A DNA stretch of 64,000 nucleotides from Patiria pectinifera (lineage: Eukaryota; Echinodermata; Asteroidea; Valvatida; Asterinidae), in NCBI GenBank assembly GCA_029964075.1, contig CM057136.1, positions 7,750,001 through 7,814,000 of the forward strand, in the 5' to 3' direction. A program made the translations under genes and the position numbers. Each line of letters opens with the position of its first letter. Position 1 is the first letter of the stretch. This document shows positions 49,101 through 58,700 of the stretch, one piece after another. Under the pieces are notes generated by a model. The model was not told the DNA's origin. It did no database searches and was given only the letters and a program-made list of their open reading frames with translations.

Positions 49101-50250
49101 AAGGTTCACCCCTTACAATTTGAGATTTTTCATAAACATTTAAATTTGCCCAATTTTACTAAAAAAGCAAGGTTAACCCCTTACAATCTGAAATTTTCCA
49201 GAAACATCTGATTTTGCCCAATTTTGCTAAAATGCAAGGTTAACCCCTTACAATTTGAAATTTTCCATAAACATCTGATTTTGCCCTATTTTGCTAAAAA
49301 AAAATGCAATCTTAACCCCTTACAATTTGAAATTTTTCATAAACACCAAATTTTACCAAATTTCACTAAAGAAAAAAGTAAGGTTAATTCCTTACATCTG
49401 AATTTTTTTCAAAAACATCTGATTTTGCCCAATTTTGCTAATATATGAAAGGTTCACCCCTTACAATTTGAGATTTTTCATAAAAATCTCATTTTGCCCA
49501 ATTTTGCTTAAAATGCAAGGTTAACCCCGTTACATCTGAAATTGTTCAGAAACATCTGATTTTGCCCAATTTTGCTAAAAATGCAAGGTTCACCCCTTAC
49601 AATTTGAGATTTTTCATAAAAATCTGATATTGCCTAGTTTTGCTAAAAATGCAAGGTTAACCTCTTTCAATCTGCAACTTTCCAGAAACATCTGATTTTG
49701 CCCTAATTGGGCAAAGGTTAACCTCTTACAATTTTTGATTTTTCATACAAATCTGATTTTTCCCAATTTTGCTAAAAATGCAAGGTTCACCCCTTAAAAT
49801 TTGAGATTTTTCATCAATATTTAAATTTGCCCAATTTTACTAAAAAGGCAAGGTTAACCCCTTACAATTTGAAATTTTTCATTCACATCTTATTTTGCCA
49901 AATATCACTAAAAAAGCAAGGTTAATCCCTTACAATCTGAAATTTTCCAGAAAGATCTGATTTTGCCCAATTTCGCTAAAAAATGCAAGGTTCACCCCTT
50001 ACTATTTCTAATGTTTCATAAACACCTAAATTTTACTAAAAATGCAAGGTTAACCCCTTACAAGCTACAATTTTCCAGAAACATCTGATTTTTCCCAATT
50101 TGCTATAAAATGCGAGGTTCACCCCTTACAATTTGAAATGTTTCATAAACATCTAAATTTTACTAAAAATGCAAGGTTAACCCCTTACAAGCTGCAATTT
50201 TCCCGAAACATCTGATTGTTCCCAATTTTGCTAAAATGCAAGGCTAACTC
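46122..50250 (-). repeat. 68-bp satellite array, reverse orientation
   Basis: More than fifty reverse-complement units (GCAAGGTTAACCCCTTACAA and relatives). The inner end (46122-46343, continued after the insert at 46863-47000) is a third copy of the A/U border of the left arm (41760-42130), not a simple mirror of array B. A piggyBac-like insert lies at 46344-46859. Confidence 0.85.
46344..46859. mobile_element. piggyBac-like non-autonomous insert with TTAA duplication
   Basis: The 516-bp element has ends AGGGAAAAT and ATATTCCCT (inverted, one mismatch) and is flanked by TTAA at 46340-46343 and 46860-46863. The left arm at about 41888-41920 shows the uninterrupted sequence (GGGCTTAACCTTG), a natural empty site. 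A perfect 34-bp palindrome at 46502-46535 and a second inverted pair (TCAGGGAACCAG) lie inside. A TTAA target with short inverted ends is typical of piggyBac and related families. Confidence 0.8.
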
Positions 50251-51700
50251 CTTACAAACTGTTAAATCAATACATGAAGTGTCCCATTTGACTTTTTTAA
50301 AACAAATTATTTTTCCAGTTTTTAGCGTTAAGGAATTTTCTCTTTTTCCTTTCTCTTTTGTTGTTGCTATATTTTGCGAATTAACTCATTCGTATGGAAT
50401 GCTCATAGTCAATCAAAGAATATTTCACACATAGGGGCCTAAATTATACATTTTTAAATTTAATACAGACGCATTGATCGTGCTATCATATACCATTCTA
50501 ATACCATTGCGAATTAATGTATTGTTTGGAATGCTCACGTTATTTGAAAGATGTATAAATATATTCATATTACAATGTACATCTTTATTCTTTCCCGGTA
50601 TAATTTATGGCGTTTCTTACGTCAATTGGCAATCGCGTCATTATATAATGATAGTCAAATTGATCAAACGAAACTCCGTTTTGATTATAGTCATTATGAA
50701 ATATTCATTGATTTATGACATACACCTTTGTTTCAATTTTGATACTACCCGTAGACCTGCCGAGCAGCTGTATATCAAATTAAACCAAAGTATAAAAGAT
50801 AGAGGGTAAAAAAAATCAAAAAGTTATGTGCTAGTCAAGCTTTCAGGGATCGGTCTGAGCCATAACAATGCCCCAGCCGATCCCTTAGTTCTCTTCCGGG
50901 GTCTCGGCGTCCCCGACCAATACACACTTCCTTCCCTATCCATCCATATAACCCCGGAGGGCCAGGCACCATGTAAAAGCAAAGAGCTAAGGGAGGAACA
51001 GGGCGGCCCCTAAGCCCTGATCCTCCGAGTGGACCACATGCCCTGAACCTGTACGAAGGCGCCAACCTGGAACTCGCGGACAGTACCAGCAGCAGTGCTT
51101 ACCGATTAAGCTAAGGTACTGTTACTTTACGACGGGAAATTAAATCTCTTATAGTGAATAATTGAGCTCATACGTTAAAAACCAAAAAGACACCAGCGGG
51201 ATTCGAACCCGGGACCCCGCTAACCGTGGACGACGAATCGTAACCACTCGGCCATTTCGTTACCTTAGAATTTTCCTTAAACTGAGAAAGTTGTCTTTAT
51301 AGGTGAGCAAACGCGCCAGGAAGATTACTGGGTCCATTTGCTTTACCTTAATGGGTAAAAACAAGTCGATATAATGAGCCCAGTGTGTTTGGTTTGTTAG
51401 GAAGCTGCATAACACAGCCTAATGTGCAAAACAGTCGTGTGCTAGGCGGATCATTACGCAACAATGAACACCGCAATTGTGTATTTTCAAAAGGCAGACG
51501 CGTAGATTTCTACTCTTTGTATCTGGGCACATATAGATTCTCACCTCCCTCTTCAGCTATTTCGACTTTCTTAAAAAGAAAAATAGAGACTGCCAGCGAA
51601 TCTCCGGGAGTTGAAATAAGGATCGTCCCCTCGATAGACCTCAGACTCAGTAAAGTTCAACATTGGGCTCTTTTTCAACAGCTGTTTTTGTGGAAACTTT
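50251..51700 (-). other. Block U' of the right arm
   Basis: Reverse complement of 42121-43555. Identity by eye is about 98-99% over the part nearest 51700 and lower (low 90s) near 50251-50600, so the two ends of the block differ in divergence. This may reflect patchy gene conversion between arms. Confidence 0.75.
51189..51263 (-). ncRNA. tRNA-like sequence with Pol III terminator, right arm
   Basis: Mirror copy of the left-arm tRNA-like sequence. The A box, the B box and the run of five T (AAAAA on the plus strand) are all kept. Confidence 0.6.
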
Positions 51701-51844
51701 AGATCTGGATTTTTTAGAAGCATCTGATTTTGCCCAATTTTAGTGAAATATGCTCCAAATTTTGCTTAAAAAGCATTTTAGATTTTTCATACAAATCTGA
51801 TTTTGCCAAATTTTACTAAATATACAAGGTACACCTCTTACATT
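51701..51844 (-). repeat. Remnant of array A' in the right arm
   Basis: Only about two 68-bp units remain (ending CAAGGTACACCTCTTACA) before a hAT-like insert. The corresponding left-arm stretch is 41950-42120; the next 1.4 kb of the left arm has no partner here. Confidence 0.7.
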
Positions 51845-51852
51845 GTTACAAC

Positions 51853-52119
51853 CATGGGCGTCGCGAGGGGGGGCAAGGGGGGCGCTTGCCCCCCCCCCCC
51901 CTGGAAAAGCAAAAAAAAATAAAAAAGAAAAAGGAAGAAAAAGAAAAGAAAAAAAAGAAAAGAAAAAGAGGCGCGAAGACAAAGTGGTGTAAATTTAATG
52001 AGTTGGGGGGGGGGGGCAGAATGTCCCTGCCCCCCTCTAAAACTGATAAATCGAGAATGTGTTGAGAAATACAAGCATTTTTTTGCCCCCCTCTAGAACA
52101 TATCCTGGCGACGCCCATG
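51853..52119. mobile_element. hAT-like MITE with perfect 8-bp target duplication
   Basis: The 267-bp element has ends CATGGGCGTCGCGAGG and CCTGGCGACGCCCATG and is flanked on both sides by GTTACAAC (51845-51852 and 52120-52127). The inside is poly-G, poly-C and A-rich. An 8-bp duplication and ends of this type fit the hAT superfamily. It sits exactly where the right arm has lost 1.4 kb relative to the left. Confidence 0.8.
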
Positions 52120-52127
52120 GTTACAAC

Positions 52128-52440
52128 ACCCACAGTTGTATCGAAAAACATCGCACATTTAATGCAAAAAATCGAACATAATATTGAAAACATCGCAGAT
52201 ATATATCGTCAAAAACATCGCACATATAAATTGAAAATCGCATATAAATGTAGAACATCGCACACATATATTGAACATCGCACATATATTGTAAAACATC
52301 GCACAAATATATAAAACATCGCGCAAATAATGAAAAACATCGCACACTTATATTGAACATCGCACATAAATGTAAAAGATAACAAACACATATTGAACAT
52401 CCAACATATATATTGCAAAATATTGAATATTGCAACGTTT
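52128..52440 (-). repeat. Terminal minisatellite T' of the right arm
   Basis: This is the reverse complement of the left terminal minisatellite (unit AAACATCGCACATATATTG), with fewer units. It is followed by the outer inverted repeat ending at 52450. Confidence 0.85.
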
Positions 52441-52456
52441 GACACGCCATAATTAT

Positions 52457-52735
52457 TAGGATTATTATGGTTGAGAACATTCAAGGAATTTAGAGGGCGC
52501 TATGTAGGTTTACAGGGCGATAGAGGGCGATAGATGGCGCTGTGTGAAATCGACGTGGCTGCAGACTCCTTGAACCGTACCTTGCATGCTAATTGCGCGC
52601 GCGCGAGGCATGACCCGAACCAGACTGTTGTGGCACATAGCAACAACAAACTCTCATCTTGACTGAGAGTGAGAACTGAGAATTTTCGAGTTTTTAGTGT
52701 TATTTTTTGTGTAGCATTCATACCGAAGCAGCGAT
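52457..52735 (+). promoter_or_regulatory. NME5 upstream/promoter interval
   Basis: This 280-bp interval between the giant foldback element and the NME5 start codon is GC-richer than its surroundings and contains an alternating CG run at 52599-52608. Words resembling CTCF cores (AGAGGGCGCT near 52492, AGATGGCGCTGTG near 52530) occur twice. No TATA box is evident. The transcription start cannot be fixed by eye. Confidence 0.45.
52630..52644 (+). promoter_or_regulatory. X-box-like RFX site upstream of NME5
   Basis: The sequence GTGGCACATAGCAAC fits the X-box pattern GTNRCC-N(0-3)-RGYAAC except for one base in the first half. It lies 92 bp before the NME5 start codon. X-boxes bound by RFX factors near the start of ciliary genes are established biology, and NME5 is a ciliary gene, so position and target agree. 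One mismatch and one site: plausible, not proven. Confidence 0.5.
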
Positions 52736-55700
52736 ATGCCCGAGTCAGAAGTAATGGAGCCTCCCCAGATTTTTGTGGAGCGTACACTAGCCCTCATCAA
52801 GCCAGAAGCGGTAGACAGAGCCGAAGAAATCGAAGAAATTATTCTCCAGTCTGGCTTCACCATTTTGCAGGTAGGAGCATGTGGGTCCTACTAAACTGCG
52901 TCAACAAGCGTCAACAAGCCTCAACGGTCGTCAACAAGCATCAACAAATTTTGTATATGTTTTTGAACATTAAAAGTAGCTTTATAGTGGACCAGCCAAA
53001 ACGGCATATTATACTTTAGACGGCATTTTGGGGTAATAGCAGGCAACCATGTTAGATCAATCAGTCATAGGATGGGGAAGAAAATGTAGGTGGATGCCAC
53101 CCTGGATTTTGACCCCAAAGGTCATTTAGAGGGTCAAAGGACAAATATTGTAAAAAGTGTATTTCTTTTGTATTTTGGAAGATTTTGGAACTTACTAGCG
53201 TAAGTATTGTTCAGAAAATATCTTTATCCTACAGTTAGGCATTCCAGGCAGTTGTAATTAACAGGTTAAATTAAATATTTCATCTCCATATATAACATTG
53301 TAAGAAAAAAAGGTACTTTTTTCACCTAACATAGAAATATACACACACAATAAATATATATATTTATGTACTTGTTTTCTTACATTATACCTTGCACTTC
53401 GGTCATTACTGTGATGATTCACTGTACAGATATTATATAATATATTATATAATATATAATATATTATAATATATTACGTAAGACTTGAAGAAATAGGGAA
53501 TATATCTTACGTGATTGTGTACATGTACAGTTTTATTATTGTATTGGTTCATTAGTCTTGGCCAGCTGGGTTGCAGCAGTTACATGTACATTTAGTGGCA
53601 TCACACCCACAGGAGAGAGTGCACCTCAGATTCCTTCGGAAGCATGTGCATCGGGCTGCTGTTAGCTTCGATTTATTTGGCTCCACAAGTAACAAGCTCT
53701 GGACAGGCATCTGGAATAGGAGGCAACTGTGTCCAAACTGCTTTGAGGCAGCCTGACTCCATCTTCCAAGCTTTAAGTATCAATAGGAGAAGATATATCG
53801 ATGTGTTCCTGGTCTTCCTGGAACCAGATCTTTGCCTGGTATTTTGCATGCACAGTGTGGAGTTCCAGGGCATCTCTTGTTGGCAGCAGTGCCTCAAAGC
53901 TCTTAGCCTTCCCAAACAGTTGCAACCTGGCACAGTTAATAGCTCAGGAGTGCCATAAAGGTTACATGCAAATTGTTCGATAGGCACAAGGTCTCCATCA
54001 CGACCAATTCTCCTGACAAGTTGTGGTTGGTTCTAGAAGGTTTCCAGCACGACTTTTCCCCATCCATTCATTCGTTAGACATAGGCATTTGCCCGTGGTC
54101 TCCTCCTCAAATTATACACAGTTGGGATCACTGGCGCCGCTTCCACCACAGCCCGTCTTTCCAGTGCTTCTGCTTTCAGTTCGTTGGTGTCAGTAAATTT
54201 AAGGAGGAGGTTGTATATCACAGCCTGTCAGTGCATGAAAGCTAAGCACATTATCCCTCACAGGTTGTGTAAGTCTCTGAGATATGGCATTAACTGGGTA
54301 GCATTTCCTCTTCTGAGCAGTCCCAGCGACCATCCATACTTCAGCTTGGGTTGAAAGGAAGTGAATCAGAAGTACAAGTAACATGACATCTGTGTCTCTG
54401 CAGACAACCAGCAGTCTCTGATATCCTTCTCTGACAGCCTCACATACATGGAGTATTATTCTGGTGTAGGCTTCTTCATGGTTTCGTCGAAGCTCGTTGT
54501 CCTCTCCTCTTGTTAAACCTTGTTTCTGTTATCAGAGAACCCACCTCCTGTTACCAGCTCGTACCTGCATGTATGGTAAATCTTTTCCTTTTTCCATGAT
54601 GGCCTCAGACAAAAACTTAGCAAGATTGGCCTTGTTTTCATCTAATGCAATGAATTGCCTCCAAACATGTAGAAGTGGCACATGGCGTCCATCAATAAGC
54701 TTCGGAATTGGCTTTTTCTCGCCTATAGTAGCTTGGAACGGGTTTTTACCTTTATCAAGCTTTCCCCAATGTACCGATCAAACACCACATCAACTCTCAT
54801 TGTGTGCAGTCAAAGTGATTTGCCACACTTTGTACATACACATCAGCATAGTCGCCAAACGTCTGACATCCTTGAGGCTTTCCAAGAGCTTGGATGAGTG
54901 CATAGCCATCGACCAGCACACACTGGATAGCCATCAGTCCAGACGTCAAGATGATGCGGATCAGCTCTGCCTTTGGTGTCGAGTTCATTTCACCTCCAGC
55001 CTTTGCCAAAGACACAGGAATTGGGGATATTTCGTGCTTCAGTATGACCAGCATTTCTTATGGCCGACCTGCAGTAATGGCATTGAGCAGTCTCTGGAGT
55101 AACTTTCTGTCAGCTTTGATAGTTTTCTGTACATTATGCTTGGTTGAAACGCTTGCTTTGTATAGGTCACCAAAGCTTTTTGAGTGATCTTTTCTAATCA
55201 CGTCTTACACCCCAAAGTTTTCTCAATCAGGCGGCCACCTGACAATGGTGAGAAGGTGCAGCTATCCTCGATCTTGAGCTGTGAGTAGATCGCTCATTGT
55301 GTCACTTGGTGCAGTGTCTCCTGTTGCCAATGATACCAGAGGGACGTCTTTTCCATTGGGGTCGTCTCCTTCTTCTTCAGTCAAGGACGGAGGTGTGTAT
55401 TTGAAACACATCAAATCCGATTTTGTGACAAGCCTCTTCACATCGTCCACATCACGCTTTCTCTGGGAGTGAAGACTATACGGACGAAGATGGTTTCTCT
55501 CTTATCATCTTCCAGGTTGAACTTAATTATGTTTAAATTACCATCTTTTGCTTAAAAATTGGTTTAAGTGTTTAGAAATTGCCTCAGATCACACCACAGA
55601 TCGTCTAGAATCCAAAATCTCATTTTCTGTGTGATGCGTGATCATTAGTTCTGACCATGTGATGCAAAACCTATTTCTGGCTTGATCATTCCGTGTAATG

Positions 55701-58700
55701 CCAATTATACCGTTGTGCATCTTGCAAGTTTTGTTTATCCACTCAGTTGCTTGATCCGCGGGAACCTGGTTGAAGCGCCTGTGGGATCTCTTCACAACAA
55801 AATTACCATCGATGTACTCAGCATAATCATTTGGTGCTGTCTCCTCAAGGAGTTTCATGACTGCGAGATAGACAGGTCCCCATCTTACATAGTTTGTGTG
55901 GTCGTATATGGTGAGCCATGGCAGCATTGCTGCAAAGGCTTCAAGATTAAGAGTCCGGTTACCATCTCTCTCTTCCCTGATGAAGTCAAGCAGGATCCCC
56001 ACCGTTTCCATGTATGTTGACCACAAGGTTAAGTTTGCATTGTTAGACTGCTTCTTGTCAAACTCTTTGATGAGCCTTGAACATTCTTACTGTTCAGAAA
56101 ATTTGACAGTCGTTCCACTGCATTAGACAGTTCCTCTGTTTTGCTGCCATCATTCTTTGTGAACAACTTAGCCACATTTCAGGTAAGTTTTTTCACTTCC
56201 ACATCATGTTCGTGACCATTCTCAACCAGCCAGTACTCAAACGGTTCCCATTTGATGTGCCACAGAGCTTCATACACAAGTTGGTGCCCTCTCACAGCAC
56301 GGTAGTAGGCTTTGTCATCAAGCATAGACTCTCTGTTGTGCTTGCTGCATACACACCTGCTTTAGTCCAGAGATCATCAAGGCCAGCATTTTCCATGTGT
56401 TGATGAACAATGGCTTTCAAGAAGTTGAAGCAGACATGGAGTCCTCCCAAGAGAAAAAAATACTTTCTCGAACTTGGGATTCGCCCATACGAGTTCCTTG
56501 CCCCTGCTACACAGTGGCTGGTCAACTGTAAAGATGGTATGCTGCTGGCCCATAAGATTTGAAATGTCCATAAAGGACCCCAACTTAGATATACACATTT
56601 GGAGAAAATCACACTTTTGTGTTTCCTAATGCCATATACTTATGTGTTAAAATGAAAGTTTATTGATGTATTTAACAAGCTGGGGATATGCACATGATAA
56701 TGAAAATAGTTTTAGTGGATAGATCTATCAGTTTAGATAAAATTTGCTACATAATTTAAAAATGTGAAATTTGACCTCATTTGACCTCACTTGACCTTGA
56801 AAATGACCTTGAAATCCAAAATTGACGATGGCATCCACCCACATCTTATTTGTAATGGTTCAAAGAATTGATCTAGCATGGGTGCCAGCTATTACCCAAA
56901 AATGCCGTGAATTTTTTTTCTAGAGGACTTTTCCTTGTTTGGCTGGCACACTATTATATGGTAGTAAAAGCAATAAAGAACATATTCTGCTTATCAACTT
57001 CAGTTGAAATTATTTGAAAACTTGTGTGTTTGAACGCGAAATGTACGGCGAGTTTGTTGATTGTTGGCCGCCATCTTGTTTGGATGGCGCTGTACACTTT
57101 GCACGTGTGTAGTAATATAGCTCTGTACACTTCACACATGCATAGTACGGCTAGCTTCACGTAAACTAAATGGCGGCCAACACAAACTCAACAGAGTCGC
57201 CGTATGTTTCGCATTGAAAAAAACAACTTATGAAATAGTTTTTACTTTAATTTATATGCTGAAGGTTTTCTTTGTTGCCATTTCTACCATGTAAAGCTGT
57301 TTTTGATTTTCCAAAACTTCTAAAAAATTTGTTGACGACCGTTGAAGTTTGTTGACGCCAGTCATTGCCAGTTGACGCTTGTTGACGCATTTTAGTAGGA
57401 CCGGAGCATGTAGCTTTAGTACTCAGGATTTAAGTTTTATAGCTGACTTGATTTATCTAAATGAGGCTTCATGAACTAAATTGCGTTTAATCACTTAACA
57501 TTTCGATTGTGTACAAAGGCCCTGGCTATGGAGAGTCAAGAACATTTTCTAAGTATTTCCAAACAAAATTGGAAATGGTTTTTTCTCAGTCCTAGATTCA
57601 TGTCTTATTACCATTTTTGCAATAAACGACCTTCATTGAGATGAAAATGAAGAAAAAAAGTGGCGTCCAGTTGCAACATTTTTCCAAAATTGTAACTGTA
57701 GAATTCAAAATCAGTTTGACATGTAAATTTCGAGCTAGGCCTAACAAGTTACACAGAGTTCTCATCCGGTCTCAGTGCAGTGCCCCCCCCCCCCCCCCCC
57801 AGAAGAGTCCACTTCTTTGGTTGCGTACAAAGTATTTTCTGACAAGATTGGAAATGTTTCTCAGTCCCAGATTCATGTCTTTTCATCATTTTTGCAATGA
57901 CTGGCCTTCATTGAGAATGAGATAATAAATGAATATTATGAAACAAGTGGCGTCAGGATGCAGCATTCCTTCCAATGTGACTTCAGCCTGTCATTGTTTT
58001 TTAACTAAAAGGTGCATGATTTGAAATCTTTTGCAACAAAAAAGTAAAAACGTGCTTGTGTCCAAACTCCAACTGGGTTTGTACACTTGTTACTGATTTC
58101 ACAGAAGCGACGTGTGCATCTGACTCCAGAGCAGACCAGTGATTTCTACGCTGAGCATTACGGCAAGATGTTCTTCCCCTCGCTGGTGGCCTACATGAGC
58201 AGTGGGCCCATCGTGGCCATGGTTCTCGCCAGGGATAACGCCATTGCCTGCTGGCGGGAGCTGTGCGGACCGACCAATACCAACAAGGCGCGCGAGACGC
58301 ACCCAGACAGGTTGGTAATGGTATTAAAGACGGAAATCTAATTATAATTGGGCAATTCCACGTTTTGTAATGTTGGCAACGGAGTGTACTTTTCAAATTC
58401 TTAATTCATCCATCATCTAGTAATGGTCAAAGAGATTACAGACTTGGAGTTTGGGATCGTTTCTCTGACTCAATAGTTATAGACATCATGGTTAATTGGC
58501 TCTGTCATTGATATTGCACTTCCTTTCATAGTGCTGGATTGCCCTTTTAGGAAAACGCCTTAGTCAGGACTAAATCGTGCTATTGATTCCAGTCACAAGT
58601 CAATTACAAGTCAATCACAAGTTAATCACAAGCCAATCACAAGTCAATCACAAGCCAATCACAAGTCCATCATGAATCAATCACAAGTCAATCACAAGTC

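Larger units (their letters stand above)
40213..52456. mobile_element. Giant foldback (inverted-repeat) element, about 12.2 kb
   Basis: The ends match as inverted repeats: ATGGCGTGTCAAACG at 40220 onward, and its reverse complement ending at 52450. Left arm order is T (20-22-bp minisatellite, 40240-40700), a unique piece (40700-41026), A (68-bp satellite, 41027-42120), U (unique, 42121-43555) and B (68-bp satellite). The right side runs in reverse: satellite 46122-50250, U' 50251-51700, a short A' and T' 52128-52440. U and U' are about 93-99% identical by eye, lowest near the inner border. The right arm lacks about 1.4 kb that the left has at 40550-41950. Elements with long inverted ends built from tandem repeats are known as foldback elements (Drosophila FB, sea urchin TU), but I do not recognise this one and see no transposase. 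Confidence 0.85.
52883..57402 (-). mobile_element. Broken 4.5-kb DNA transposon in NME5 intron 1
   Basis: Long inverted ends begin GGTCCTACTAAA and contain repeated CGTCAACAAG words; inverted similarity extends a few hundred bases inward. The element is flanked by GGAGCATGT at 52874-52882 and 57403-57411 (8- or 9-bp duplication). On the minus strand, about 53570-56620 keeps pieces of a large protein seen in many invertebrate genomes, with words such as AEVWMVAGTAQK, LSFHALTGCD, QALGKPQGCQTFGDYAD, HNGIIGITRNDQARNRF and SRGKELVWANPKFEKVFF, and a Cys-rich end resembling tesmin/CXC domains (RCTCFRRNLRC, CGCDATKCTCNCC). I do not know the family name; KDZ/Zisupton-like or hAT-like are possible from the duplication length. 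The coding region is broken in several places and cannot be active. Confidence 0.8.

Noticed and set aside
41027-50250. Regular 68-bp repeats resembling a CRISPR array
   Set aside because: There are no constant repeats with unique spacers; the whole unit drifts, and the host is clearly an animal.
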